Shown one piece after another: positions 40,911-51,238 of a stretch of DNA of 64,000 bases. Position 1 is the first letter of the stretch, and each line of letters begins with the position of its first letter. The notes beneath the pieces are model-generated. The model made no database searches. It was not told where the DNA came from and was given only the letters and a program-made list of their open reading frames with translations. The DNA lies in NCBI GenBank assembly GCA_022482785.1, contig JAKVON010000010.1, forward strand, positions 32,359-96,358, in the 5' to 3' direction. Source of the stretch: Atopobiaceae bacterium (GTDB lineage Bacteria; Actinomycetota; Coriobacteriia; Coriobacteriales; Atopobiaceae). Made by a program: the position numbers and the translations under genes.

Positions 40911-42749
40911 CTACCAGCCGGCGACCTGCTGGGCGGTAGGCGTCGAGCGAACGGCGAGGGCAGACGTTGCCTGCGGGGAGGTCGTCACCGTATAGGAGAT
41001 GGTCGAGGTCTCCCCGGAGAGGTCCTGCGTCATGCCAAACCAGACGTCGAGGCCCGTGTAGCTCGCCTCGCTCATCTCGGTCGAGAAGTCGCCGTCCGTG
41101 CTGAGGCTTGAGATCGCGCCCCCGGCAGGGGCATACAGATATATCCTCGTGACCAAATCGCTGGTCCCCCTCTTGAGGGCGGTGTCGGAACCCGTTATGT
41201 ACGTGCCGGAGCGTGCGATGTCGCCCGAGGTGGACATGTTCGAAAGCGTCGTCGTGACCTCATAGCTCGAGCTTCCGTCGGCGTTCTTGGTCGCCACCCC
41301 CACCTGGGTGTCGAGCTTGATGTACCACCCCATCTTTCCCCACGTCTCGTCGTTGAGGTAGACGCCGAGCACGGGCTTGGTGGCGTCCGTCGATATCTCG
41401 CCGCCGAAGCCGAGCTGCTTGATGACCGCCTCCGTCTGCTCGTCGGCCATCCAGACCTGGATGCGATAGTCGCTCGCGGAGCTCTTGAGCATGTCGACGA
41501 GCTTCGTGAGCCCCACCTTGCCGATATTCGTCGTGAGGCTCGCGAAGCACTTCGACGCGGCCTCTCCGAAGAAGATGTCCTGCTGGGATGGGTCGTACTT
41601 GAGGTAGCAGTCATGCATGAGGACGGTCGCCGCGTTTGAGCCGTCAAGCGACGTCCCGTCCGACATGGAGATGCTCTCGCCCGTGAGGGCAAGCAGGGAC
41701 TGCAGGAACACCGGGTCGACGGCAATGACGCCGTCGACGTTCTGCGACCGCTCGGAGTCCCAGATCGACTTGGCGAAATAGCCGACACGGGTGAAGTCGG
41801 GAGTTGAGTTCACGTTGTTCTCGTGCGTGAGCAACGTCTCCCCAAAAAGGTTCCGTTCCTCATCGGTAATCGAAAAGAGATCGGAGAAGCCTGGGAACGT
41901 TGCCTCGGCCTCGAACTGCCCGAAGGTGAGCTTCCCGTCCGTGACGGAGATGGTGCCCCACGAGCCGGCAAAACCACCCGTTGCCCTGATCTCCGCGTTG
42001 TTCTGGGCAAGGACGAGATAGCTCTTCGTCGAGCCGTTCGCCCCGAGAAGCTGCGGCAGGACAGGTGCTATCTCGTCTGCCTGCTGAATCTCCGCGTTGA
42101 GCTTGTCGAGCTGGTCGCGCGCCTTCGAAATCGCCGTCCCGAGCTTGTCGATGTGCGAGGAGCCCAGGCCGTCGAAGGTTGACGTCGTACGAGCGAAAAC
42201 GTCCTTCGTGGTGCTGAGGATGCCGATGAGTGACTGAAGCGTAGCGACGTCAACCGAACCATCGCTCTGCATGATGGAGGAGAGCTGGGTCGTCTTGAGG
42301 GTCTGGGCAACGGGGAGGACGGCATTCTGCGAGAGGTCGTCGAGAGAGGCGGAGATCTGCTGCACCTGAGAGACGTCGCTGCCGTAGACAGGAAGGAGGG
42401 CGGCGACGTTCCAGGATGTGCCGGCGGTTATCCTGTGCATCTCCGAGGACTTCTCGGCGATGTCGTTCGCAGGGGCGTCGATTGACGAGGCATCGCCGCT
42501 CTTGACGGCGTTCTTGAAGGTAGTGAGGTCCGACACGATGGCGTTCGCGTCGCCCTCCACCACCTTCGCGTCCTTGTAGACGCCATATCCGACAAAGCCC
42601 AGCACGGCCACGACGGCAACGACGACGAGCAGGACAACCGCGACGATGCGACCGGTATGCCGCTTGGAACCCTTGCCGGCCGCCTTCACGCGCTCGACCT
42701 CGGCGAGACGGTCGTTGCCAGCCGCTGGAGTCTCGAATCGCTCGGTCAT
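40911..42749 (-). CDS. DUF4012 domain-containing membrane-anchored protein
   Basis: 613 aa; N-terminal TM; KSYLVLAQNNAEIRATGGFAGSWGTISVTDGKLTFG typical of DUF4012. Confidence 0.82.
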   Translation of the reverse strand: MTERFETPAAGNDRLAEVERVKAAGKGSKRHTGRIVAVVLLVVVAVVAVLGFVGYGVYKDAKVVEGDANAIVSDLTTFKNAVKSGDASSIDAPANDIAEKSSEMHRITAGTSWNVAALLPVYGSDVSQVQQISASLDDLSQNAVLPVAQTLKTTQLSSIMQSDGSVDVATLQSLIGILSTTKDVFARTTSTFDGLGSSHIDKLGTAISKARDQLDKLNAEIQQADEIAPVLPQLLGANGSTKSYLVLAQNNAEIRATGGFAGSWGTISVTDGKLTFGQFEAEATFPGFSDLFSITDEERNLFGETLLTHENNVNSTPDFTRVGYFAKSIWDSERSQNVDGVIAVDPVFLQSLLALTGESISMSDGTSLDGSNAATVLMHDCYLKYDPSQQDIFFGEAASKCFASLTTNIGKVGLTKLVDMLKSSASDYRIQVWMADEQTEAVIKQLGFGGEISTDATKPVLGVYLNDETWGKMGWYIKLDTQVGVATKNADGSSSYEVTTTLSNMSTSGDIARSGTYITGSDTALKRGTSDLVTRIYLYAPAGGAISSLSTDGDFSTEMSEASYTGLDVWFGMTQDLSGETSTISYTVTTSPQATSALAVRSTPTAQQVAGW

Positions 42750-42899
42750 ATCAGGCTTCTCGGCAAAGTGGGAAGGCATAGGCAGGCATCCAATCGCTCG
42801 GCTGTTCCGTATCGTCTACTTTACTATTGACCCCATCGGCGCGTCGACGTCTCCGCGAAATGGGCAAAGGGGGGCAGAGGGCCATCGGCGCGCCAAAGA

Positions 42900-44342
42900 T
42901 TATCTCGAGGTCATGCGATGGGCCTTCTTGGCCAGATCGACGGCTATGCTTTTGAAAAACAGCAGGAAGGCAACATAGGCCATGAGATACGCGAGAAAGG
43001 CGACGATGGGCGAGGCGAACGCGGCCGTGGCGACGAAGACGACAGTGACGACGACCTCTCCCTTGTAGACGCCGTTGGAAGGCGCATCGAGCGCGTGGGT
43101 GATGTAGCGCTCGGAGAAGAGGCTCCTTCCGATGATCGCGACGACCACGGCGCCTATCACGAAAAACACCGAATGCACGACGAAGGCACCCAGCAGAGAC
43201 CCGGCAGCACTGAATAGCGTCGTCACGAGGTTGATCTTGAACAGCAAGCCCTCCTTCCGGTCCACCTTGAAGAACGTCGTGCAGGTGATGTTCATCTTGC
43301 TGTCGAACACGCATATGGGAAGCAGGAAGGCAAAGAAGACGAAGCTGTCGGCATATTGGGGAAGCCATAGGCCCAGCAGCCAGACCATGGGAAAGTACAG
43401 CAGGTAGATTGCTGGGAAAAACAGCCCCATCGTATCTCGTGCGTTGTAGTAGAAGCGGACGATTTCCCCCCTCTCGCTCTGGCGAAGCGCCGGGAACAGC
43501 ACCATCGAGGCCTGGGTCACGAACCCGAGGAAGAAGTTCACCAGCGAGAGCGAGAACGAGAGCTCGCCGAAGGTGGAAATGCCCCAGGCCGCGTCGATCA
43601 TGAAGCGGGCGACTCCCAGGATGAGCATGCTTGCGATGTTGGCGAGCATGAGCTTGATGCCCACACGGATGCTGGCAAGGCTCTGGCGGGCGGCTTCGGG
43701 AAGCGCCTCGAGACCGGAGCCGAGAAAGTCCCTCGCATGCCAGAGGCAGAAGGCAAGCTGGCACACGCTCGAGAAGATGAACGAGCACACATAGGGCTCG
43801 AATGACTGGGTACGGGTCACAAGCAGAAAGGCGAGAGGAGCGAGGAAGGAGAGGCGCTCGAGGATGCATGAGTAGGAATACAGCTTGGTCTCGTTCATCG
43901 CCTGAAAGAGATAGCCAAGATAGAGGGCGACGTTCTGGACGACGAGGAAGATGCCCGTGCAGACGATGACGAACTCCCTCTCGGCACCGAAGCCCCCCGC
44001 CAGGGCGATGATGACGATGGCGGCTGCGAAGACCATCTGGAACGCCACTCCGAACCATAGCTGCGAGTTCATGGAACGCTTGTCGATCCTTGAGCGGGGG
44101 ATGCCTCCGTTGACCAGGTACATGCCGTCGTTGAGCCCAAGGTGAAAGAACCCGACGTAGCTCGAGTAGAAGATGAAGAGCTGCCAATAGCCGTACTGAT
44201 CGACGCCCAAAACCTTCGGGACCAGCAATGCCTGAAGAATCGACAGTGCCATGCTCACGCCCTGCGCAAGGAAGGCGGTGGCGGCGTTGCCTATGAGCTT
44301 CTTCGCATCCATTCGAGTCATTCGGTCGAGTGCTGCGGACAT
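42900..44342 (-). CDS. Oligosaccharide flippase (Wzx/PST family)
   Basis: 480 aa, ~12 TM; LIGNAATAFLAQGVSMALSILQALLVPKVLGVDQYGYWQLFIFYSSYVGFFHLGLNDG. Confidence 0.85.
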   Translation of the reverse strand: MSAALDRMTRMDAKKLIGNAATAFLAQGVSMALSILQALLVPKVLGVDQYGYWQLFIFYSSYVGFFHLGLNDGMYLVNGGIPRSRIDKRSMNSQLWFGVAFQMVFAAAIVIIALAGGFGAEREFVIVCTGIFLVVQNVALYLGYLFQAMNETKLYSYSCILERLSFLAPLAFLLVTRTQSFEPYVCSFIFSSVCQLAFCLWHARDFLGSGLEALPEAARQSLASIRVGIKLMLANIASMLILGVARFMIDAAWGISTFGELSFSLSLVNFFLGFVTQASMVLFPALRQSERGEIVRFYYNARDTMGLFFPAIYLLYFPMVWLLGLWLPQYADSFVFFAFLLPICVFDSKMNITCTTFFKVDRKEGLLFKINLVTTLFSAAGSLLGAFVVHSVFFVIGAVVVAIIGRSLFSERYITHALDAPSNGVYKGEVVVTVVFVATAAFASPIVAFLAYLMAYVAFLLFFKSIAVDLAKKAHRMTSR

Positions 44343-45715
44343 TCGAGAGATTCTCGGTCGCGACCGAGAATGTGTAGGAAATCATGCCATGACATCGTCA
44401 TCCACATTGCAAGCACGACGAGAAGGGCAAGGGAGAGCAGGCCGTAGCTTGAGAGCAGACGGCTAGAAAGGTAGTCCTCGCGGCTAAGGTCAACAAGGTA
44501 CAGACCAATGTACGCATAGATCACAAGCATGATCGGCGACGATTTCTTGGCCAAGTCATAGAGCGTCGTAAAGAGGAAGCCACCGAGGCCGCCGAGAACG
44601 AGAACACCAGGAAGGCCAAAGTCTGAATAGTATCGGAAGAAGCAGGTATAGACATTGCTGCCATGCCCCCCCAATCTCATGAAATCCCCGGCATACGGGG
44701 TGAGCGAACTTGTTATCCCTATCTTGTAGAGAAGGGAGTAGATACCGTAAAACGTATGATAGCCAAGCGGGGACCCGGCCCACAGGCCTTTGTCAAGCGC
44801 CATCTGAAGCGACGGCACGCCGCAACCGAGATAAAAAGAGATGTAATCGACGATTCCCATTCCCGCTGGCCTGCCCACGAGCGGCCCCATAATAAACAGA
44901 GCAACCGTAGACACTACAAAGAGGATGGCGCCGGCTATCAGGAATCGTCTTGCCAAAAGGATCGGCGATTTGCCGTCGCGCACGTCAAGGATGAACCAGA
45001 TCAAAAGGGCTTCGACCACAAAGTTGATAACCGTTCCTCTTGAGCCAGTCGACAGGATGAACACGCACGAAAGAAAGACGGCAATGACCGGGAAAAGGAC
45101 ACTTATCATGCCATCCGGTTTTTCGCGATGTCGAATCTTCTGGACGGCAAGGAACACACAGACAAAGCCGGATGTTATTGCAATTTTCTCGAACCCTCTT
45201 TCGAAGAGACTGAATCCCTTTCCAATCTGCACCCCCGTCGTAGAAAAAGTACCTGAGTAGTTCGCTCTGACCCACTTCGCAATCGTCACATAGTTTGAAA
45301 GGTCCTGGTTTCCCTCCGCTGCAATTCTGTATGTCTCTGCCACTCGGAGGACGATGGCGACAATGAGGAGTGCATACAGCACGAGATACTTCCAGAAAGC
45401 GACATCGGATCCGCCGCAAGTCTCACGATGCCCCCTCTCGCCTACCCTTCTGGAAACCCGACGGGCATTGAGATGGTCCGCAGCAACCCCACCTATCGAG
45501 AAGGCCATGCAGCCCAGGGCAACAATCCCCACAACAAGCCAGCTCAGTTCGGTGACGGTATTCCAGCTGGAGAGACCGACGATTGCAAGAAGCGTTGCAA
45601 AGCAAAACATGAGGCCGTTGAGCGAGATGGGGGCAAGCAGCTCGTATTTGCTCGCTCTAAAGGAAAGTATCCATATGAGCGCAAGCACGAGGAGCAGTAT
45701 GCAGTACGTGGCCAT
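44318..45715 (-). CDS. O-antigen/oligosaccharide repeat-unit polymerase (Wzy-like)
   Basis: 465 aa polytopic protein with a large periplasmic loop (STGSRGTVINFVVEALLIWF...); within a polysaccharide cluster. Confidence 0.7.
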   Translation of the reverse strand: MATYCILLLVLALIWILSFRASKYELLAPISLNGLMFCFATLLAIVGLSSWNTVTELSWLVVGIVALGCMAFSIGGVAADHLNARRVSRRVGERGHRETCGGSDVAFWKYLVLYALLIVAIVLRVAETYRIAAEGNQDLSNYVTIAKWVRANYSGTFSTTGVQIGKGFSLFERGFEKIAITSGFVCVFLAVQKIRHREKPDGMISVLFPVIAVFLSCVFILSTGSRGTVINFVVEALLIWFILDVRDGKSPILLARRFLIAGAILFVVSTVALFIMGPLVGRPAGMGIVDYISFYLGCGVPSLQMALDKGLWAGSPLGYHTFYGIYSLLYKIGITSSLTPYAGDFMRLGGHGSNVYTCFFRYYSDFGLPGVLVLGGLGGFLFTTLYDLAKKSSPIMLVIYAYIGLYLVDLSREDYLSSRLLSSYGLLSLALLVVLAMWMTMSWHDFLHILGRDRESLECPQHSTE

Positions 45716-45779
45716 TCATTCTCCTTGCCTATGCTATCTCTGGAAAAGGGCTCGCTGGGAAATCAGGACAGCGGCCTCC

Positions 45780-46835
45780 CTACCGATGATTGTTTTTCTT
45801 CTTAATCAGCCCGTTGACCGCTATCCCAACATTTGTCAAACGCTCAAGGGAGCGATAGCTGCCCTTCATGAGCAAACGATAGTAAGTCGCATAAGGGAAT
45901 CCGAGAGGGATTCCCTCGAGATCGAACGCAGGCAATTTATAGATCGTACGCAGGCGACTATAGACGGCATCGATGGAGCCGGTCCCGTTCCCGGCACCAG
46001 ACCTGTTGACACGAGCGAGGGAGTCAATGAGATACCAGAGCATATGGCGACCGTATAGCTCGGGATCACGCTTTCGGATTCCGAAGCGAGTCATGAGAGC
46101 GGCCTCTTCGCTGCCCGCCAGCTCAATGCCAAGGAGGAAATCGGGGTTCAGCTTGAGAGAAGAGCTGTGGGCAAGGCGCTGCTTCCAGACATAGAGGGTC
46201 TTTGGGTTGAGCACGACGCAACGACAGTGTTCGCAGAACATGATGTTGAACAGCACGTCCTCGAAGCCGTGCCGAAGCCTTTCGTCAAATCGCAGGCCGT
46301 TGTCGTCAATGACGCGCTTCCTGAACATGCCAGTCCATACCGCACGGAACTCGCCGATCTCTGAATAATGCTCAGCGACCTCGGCGTCCCTATAGATGGC
46401 CGCGCGTCTCGGCACGCTCTCCTTAGAGACGACATCCCCGTGATCGCCCAGGTAGCGTTTGAGACAACGGCCAAACCGCACGAGGTCCGCGTTGTTTTCT
46501 TTTGCTAGCTCATAATTCAAGGAGAGAAAGCCGGGAAGGCACTCGTCATCGTCATCGCTGAAGGAGATGTACTCGCCTCGCGCCACAGAGATACCAAAGT
46601 TTCTTGCAGCGCACATTCCGCCGTTGGGAAGATGAAAGACCCTGACGCGCGAATCTGCAGCCGCATACTCGTCACAGAGTATGCCAGAACGATCCGTCGA
46701 TCCATCATCAACGAGCAGGACCTCAAATCCGTCGAACTCTTGCGCAAGAATGCTATCGACTGCCTCGTGGAGGTAGTCGTCAGAGTTGTAAACGGGCATG
46801 ACGACACTTATGCGCACCTCATCGTTCACGGTCAC
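45780..46835 (-). CDS. Glycosyltransferase family 2
   Basis: ISVVMPVYNSDDYLHEAVDSILAQEFDGFEVLLVDDGSTDRSGILCDEYAAADSRVRVFHLPNGGMCAARNFGISVARGEYISFSDDDD. Confidence 0.92.
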   Translation of the reverse strand: MTVNDEVRISVVMPVYNSDDYLHEAVDSILAQEFDGFEVLLVDDGSTDRSGILCDEYAAADSRVRVFHLPNGGMCAARNFGISVARGEYISFSDDDDECLPGFLSLNYELAKENNADLVRFGRCLKRYLGDHGDVVSKESVPRRAAIYRDAEVAEHYSEIGEFRAVWTGMFRKRVIDDNGLRFDERLRHGFEDVLFNIMFCEHCRCVVLNPKTLYVWKQRLAHSSSLKLNPDFLLGIELAGSEEAALMTRFGIRKRDPELYGRHMLWYLIDSLARVNRSGAGNGTGSIDAVYSRLRTIYKLPAFDLEGIPLGFPYATYYRLLMKGSYRSLERLTNVGIAVNGLIKKKNNHR

Positions 46836-47859
46836 GCCAATCGCCTATCAGCCTCTCGTACATCTCCATGAGGCCGAAGCGGGGGCTCCATCCAAGCGCA
46901 CGAAGACGGGCGGTGTCCAGCATGACGACGTTTCCTGGCCGATAGCGCTTCGCCGCCTCCTCGTCGATGTCCACGACGACCTTCGTATGCCCATGGCCGA
47001 ACCTGTCAGCCACCATACTCGCCATCTCGCGAATGGACGTGAGGGTCTCCTCGTTCGCGACGTTATAGGCCTTGCCTGGCTCGCCCTTCGCGACCAGAAG
47101 CAAAAGGGCCGTCACGGCATCGGCCGTGTAGAGATACATGTTCCGCTTCGACCCATCCGTGAGGAGCCGGATGTCCCGGCCCTCGATGCAATCCCGCGCG
47201 AACTCCGCGAAGACGCGCGTGTCGCCTTTGGGAACCCCGGCACCGAAGGTCTGGGAGAGGCGGGCAACGCAGGCGTGGGTACCAAACTCATGCGCATACC
47301 CCGCACAAAGTGCCTCGCTGAGCTGCTTGGCCTCGGGATAGCTGCTCCTCGGGTTCATGGAATCGAGCTCCCCTCCCCTCTCCTCGGAGAGGGGCTCGTC
47401 GGAGCCCGCGCCATAGACCTCCATCGAGGACGTCATGCACAGCGATGCGCCATGGGCCCTCGCGAGCTCGAGCATCGCCTCCGTGCCGCGCACGTTCGTG
47501 CGAATCGTCTCCACGGGCGAGTCGAGAAACGCCGAGCTCGATGTGGGGCTAGCGCAGTGGACTATGAAGTCGGCCGCCTCGAGCTCGGGGACCTCCCCTC
47601 CCATGGCATCCCATCTGACGATTCTCACCGAATCCGAGGGGAACATCCCCTCTGCCTTCGCGACGTCGCGCACGAGCGCGACGACCTCGGTGGCGGAACC
47701 GGCCGCGAGCCGGTTGCGCTCGAGAATCGAGCAAGCCAGAAGATGCCCGATGAGTCCTGTCGCGCCCGTGATGACTACCGTCCTCCCGGCGAGGTCGTCC
47801 CAAGGCACGAAGGGGCAGCCTGCCACATATGACGCGTCCTCTCGCACGTAGCCGCTCAT
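46819..47859 (-). CDS. NAD-dependent epimerase/dehydratase (SDR)
   Basis: TVVITGATGLIGHLLACSILERN...SSMEVYGAGSDEPLSEERGGELDSMNPRSSYPEAKQLSEALCAGYAHEFG. Confidence 0.88.
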   Translation of the reverse strand: MSGYVREDASYVAGCPFVPWDDLAGRTVVITGATGLIGHLLACSILERNRLAAGSATEVVALVRDVAKAEGMFPSDSVRIVRWDAMGGEVPELEAADFIVHCASPTSSSAFLDSPVETIRTNVRGTEAMLELARAHGASLCMTSSMEVYGAGSDEPLSEERGGELDSMNPRSSYPEAKQLSEALCAGYAHEFGTHACVARLSQTFGAGVPKGDTRVFAEFARDCIEGRDIRLLTDGSKRNMYLYTADAVTALLLLVAKGEPGKAYNVANEETLTSIREMASMVADRFGHGHTKVVVDIDEEAAKRYRPGNVVMLDTARLRALGWSPRFGLMEMYERLIGDWRDRER

Positions 47860-48602
47860 TTGTCGCCACCCCTCCACAACTGCCCGAAGTCTTCCATGTC
47901 CATGAAGGACTTCACGAGGAAGTAGTCGCCGGGAGTCGTGACCTTGATGTTTTCGATGGGACCATCGACGGTGAATATCTCGTGCCCATAGTGGGACATG
48001 AGGCTGATGGAGTCGATGAAGTTGTTCCGCCCTTCCTCCTGGCTTTGGAGGTGGGCACGATAGAGCTCGTTGGTCCTGAATGCCTGGGGCGCACGGGCGA
48101 GACGACACTTGGAGCGGTCCGCGATTCGCTCCACCCTGCCGTCCTGTCCCTCGATGATCACCGTCTCCACGCATCTTGCGGTGGTTGCCGTCGCCCCCCT
48201 CGTGCGGACCGACTCGATGCAGGCGCTGATCGTCCTCTCATCAATAAGCGGCCGGACGCCGTCATGGACGAGCACGATGGCATCCTCGTCATCGGGATGG
48301 GCGTCGTGGATGGCCTTCAGAGCGCAGAAGATGGACTCCTGGCCCGTCGAGCCTCCGGGGACGATCGAGACCTTCCCGCCCCACGGCTCCTTGTCGACAA
48401 GCCCCTGGAGGTAGCCGATCCAGCCAGCTATGCACGATACGGTGATACCAGACACCTGGGGGTGCATCGCGAAGCGTTCGAGCGTATAGGAGATGATGGG
48501 ATGGCCGCCCACCTCGAGGAACTGCTTGGGCTTATCCGTAGATCCCATGCGGGAGCCAGATCCGCCCGCAAAGACGAGGGCGTCGACTGCGCTACTCGCC
48601 AT
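47856..48602 (-). CDS. IspD/TarI family cytidylyltransferase (probably polyol-phosphate)
   Basis: VDALVFAGGSGSRMGSTDKPKQFLEVGGHPIISYTLERFAMHP...VLVHDGVRPLIDERTI...RAPQAFRTNELYRAH; context with LicD favours TarI-type over IspD. Confidence 0.85.
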   Translation of the reverse strand: MASSAVDALVFAGGSGSRMGSTDKPKQFLEVGGHPIISYTLERFAMHPQVSGITVSCIAGWIGYLQGLVDKEPWGGKVSIVPGGSTGQESIFCALKAIHDAHPDDEDAIVLVHDGVRPLIDERTISACIESVRTRGATATTARCVETVIIEGQDGRVERIADRSKCRLARAPQAFRTNELYRAHLQSQEEGRNNFIDSISLMSHYGHEIFTVDGPIENIKVTTPGDYFLVKSFMDMEDFGQLWRGGDK

Positions 48603-49524
48603 CTTTTTCCATCCCGCGAGAATTCTCGTCGCCGAAGCTCAGCTCGAGGTAGGCATGGTGCTCTTGCTCGTCTTTGCTCGGAATAGCCAGATAGTCACCA
48701 TAGTGATGCTCGAGATACTTCTCGCACTCCTTGGGGACATTGAGCAGACGACCCTCGAATCTCTCGCGTCGCGTCGCGGCGAACTCGTCGCGAGGATACA
48801 GCTCCTTGAAGAAATGGTCGCGACCGGCCGGGACCGCGACATAGCGAGAAGAGTCATCTTTGCAGAGGGAGTAAGTCGCAACGATGGCATGGGTCCAGGA
48901 GTCCATGGACTGGAGTGACAGCAACCTCCCTATAGCGGCTTTTACACGGACCGCCCGGGCAAAGTCTTCATTGCCGCCTGCAAACGAAAGATAGAAATCC
49001 TTGTCTCGATAGAATCGACGGCAAGAGTAGAGGAGGCCCATCGCCATGCACGCAAAGCCATGGAGGTTGCGGAGAACGGGGTTGTTGAAGGTGTTCTCGA
49101 TTACGAATATGTCGACGAAGATGCCACAGTCAGGATTGCTCGTATCCTCATGGGTTCTGGCAACCGTACCCTTAAGTCGCACGCGGGCCATCGGCAGACC
49201 CACAGAGGGAGTCGTCTCGGGAGATTGCACGACATACTTATCGGAGAACTGTTCAGAAAAACCTTTGATAAATTTGTCGTAATCCTTCCGCGGCATGTCG
49301 AAATCTACGTCATCATCCCAAGGAATGAAGCCATGATGCCTGATGGCGCCGAGAGAGGAACCTCCGCCGAGTGCGTAGCATAAGCCACGTTCGTCGCAAT
49401 AGCAGGTGATGTCGTCGATAATACGAAGAAGGATGCTCTGGAGAAGCCTGAGCTGCTCATCGTCTGGAACGACCATCATGGAAGAGCTCATGTTCTTAAG
49501 CTGCGCAACAGTTGAGAGGTTCAT
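48592..49524 (-). CDS. LicD family phosphotransferase
   Basis: LLQSILLRIIDDITCYCDERGLCYALGGGSSLGAIRHHGFIPWDDDVDFDMPRKDYDKFI (LicD GxxLGxxRHxGFIPWDDDxD). Confidence 0.93.
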   Translation of the reverse strand: MNLSTVAQLKNMSSSMMVVPDDEQLRLLQSILLRIIDDITCYCDERGLCYALGGGSSLGAIRHHGFIPWDDDVDFDMPRKDYDKFIKGFSEQFSDKYVVQSPETTPSVGLPMARVRLKGTVARTHEDTSNPDCGIFVDIFVIENTFNNPVLRNLHGFACMAMGLLYSCRRFYRDKDFYLSFAGGNEDFARAVRVKAAIGRLLSLQSMDSWTHAIVATYSLCKDDSSRYVAVPAGRDHFFKELYPRDEFAATRRERFEGRLLNVPKECEKYLEHHYGDYLAIPSKDEQEHHAYLELSFGDENSRGMEKDGE

Positions 49525-49557
49525 ATCACTACCTCGTCATTGACTCTACATGTATTG

Positions 49558-50427
49558 TCAAAGATTACCTCCTGCGCGGTTGCCGAGGAAGCGCGCGGCG
49601 CAGTCTATTCCAAATGCACAGAGCTGACCGAAACGACGCTCACGCACGAGCATGCCACTTATCTGCCTCACCATGCGCTTTCCCTCGGACGAGGCCGAGA
49701 CCCCACCAAGAAGGTCGTCGTTCTGCGCAATCGTAGAGGCCACGACCTTGTTTCGGCGATATTCCTCTGCAAAGGTTAGGTTATGAGAGTGGATGACACG
49801 GGCATCGGCTGCGTAGGCCACCTTCCATCCGCCCCTTATGAACGTCGCCGCCATGAGCATGTCCTCGTTGGTCGCACATGGCCTGAAGCCCCCGCACTCG
49901 AGATATGCGGAGCGCCGGTATGCCGAGCAGGCATCGGATGCAAAAAATGCCTTTATTCCCAGACGCTCGACATCGGCTGCGCTTCTCACGTTTGAGACGG
50001 GAGGGTAATTGAAGGCCCGAACAAGCTGCTCATAGCGAGAAGCGTCATCGCGGGGAATCTGCCTTCCTGATGACATTGCAACCGCGTCGTCACGAAAAGG
50101 CTCCAAAAGGTGCGCGACATAAGACTCATCGCATGGCATCGCATCCTGCGTGAGAAACAAGACGAAATCGCCTGTCGTTCGCAAAAGCGCAGCATGCCGG
50201 GTCAGGCCATGGTTGAAGTCCTTCCGACGGACAGTCATCACCTGGCAAGCTCCGCACCCGTTGGCTATCTCGACCGTGTCGTCATCAGAGTCAGAGTCTA
50301 CGACCAGCAACTCGTCTGGTCGCACCTTCTGTGACATGACGCGCTGCAGGAGCTCCGGCAAAACATCCGCCGCATCGAGCGTCGGAATGACAAGGCTGAT
50401 ACGCGACCCATCTCGAGCCCCACCCAC
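49558..50427 (-). CDS. Glycosyltransferase family 2 (rhamnosyltransferase-like)
   Basis: ISLVIPTLDAADVLPELLQRVMSQKVRPDELLVVDSDSDDDTVEIANG...NHGLTRHAALLRTTGDFVLFLTQDAMP. Confidence 0.9.
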   Translation of the reverse strand: MGGARDGSRISLVIPTLDAADVLPELLQRVMSQKVRPDELLVVDSDSDDDTVEIANGCGACQVMTVRRKDFNHGLTRHAALLRTTGDFVLFLTQDAMPCDESYVAHLLEPFRDDAVAMSSGRQIPRDDASRYEQLVRAFNYPPVSNVRSAADVERLGIKAFFASDACSAYRRSAYLECGGFRPCATNEDMLMAATFIRGGWKVAYAADARVIHSHNLTFAEEYRRNKVVASTIAQNDDLLGGVSASSEGKRMVRQISGMLVRERRFGQLCAFGIDCAARFLGNRAGGNL

Positions 50428-50428
50428 G

Positions 50429-51238
50429 CTACTGCCCCGTTACCTTGAAAATTGCAGCAAAAGTCTTAAAAAAGATCTTGGCATCAAGGGCAAGGCTCTG
50501 GTTTCGGACATAGAAAAGCTCCATGGCTTGCCTGTTGCCGCTTTGGTATTCGGTTTTGTCTCGCGCATAGACCTGCCAGTAGCCAGTAACACCCGGGAGC
50601 ACGCTTAGAAAGAGGTCTGCGAAATCGCCATAGGCCGCGACCTCATCCTCCTCAACGGGGCGAGGCCCGACAACGCTCATTTGGCCAAGCAGGACGTTTA
50701 GGAACTGCGGAACCTCGTCAAACGATAGCCTTCTCAGATACTTTCCCACTTTTGTAATGCGGGGATCGTGGTGAACTTTATGTTCACGATGCCATTCGTC
50801 CTGCTGATCGGGCGTAAGGTACTTATCGAGATTGCTCGCATCCTCATACATGGTGCGAAGCTTAAAAATACGCAACGGCTTTCCGTTCTTCCCAACGCGG
50901 AACTGCCGGTAGATGGGACTCCCATCTGACCCGATGGAGATGACAATGCAGCAAACGACCATGGGAATGAGAAAGATGACAAGAGCTAGCAGGGAAATGA
51001 GTATGTCAAAGAGCCTCTTGAGGCAAAAATAGAGCGCCGTTGCGCCTTTGCTTCCGCCCTGCGTCTTCAGGGAGTATCTCACTACAACGGGATGAATCTC
51101 CTCCTGGTAGTTGAGGCGATTCTCGATGACGTTCGAGGCAGGAAAATCCACGCCGGTCGTCCTGCCCTCATGCGCTTTGGATTTGGCGTCAGCATGGCCT
51201 GTCGACTCATTTCCGAGCGATCTCGCTTCATCCCCCAT
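50429..51238 (-). CDS. Undecaprenyl-phosphate sugar transferase (initiating, WbaP/ExoY-type)
   Basis: FCLKRLFDILISLLALVIFLIPMVVCCIVISIGSDGSPIYRQFRVGKNGKPLRIFKLRTMYEDA...SFDEVPQFLNVLLGQMSVVGPRPV...LPGVTGYWQVYARDKTEY. Confidence 0.93.
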   Translation of the reverse strand: MGDEARSLGNESTGHADAKSKAHEGRTTGVDFPASNVIENRLNYQEEIHPVVVRYSLKTQGGSKGATALYFCLKRLFDILISLLALVIFLIPMVVCCIVISIGSDGSPIYRQFRVGKNGKPLRIFKLRTMYEDASNLDKYLTPDQQDEWHREHKVHHDPRITKVGKYLRRLSFDEVPQFLNVLLGQMSVVGPRPVEEDEVAAYGDFADLFLSVLPGVTGYWQVYARDKTEYQSGNRQAMELFYVRNQSLALDAKIFFKTFAAIFKVTGQ

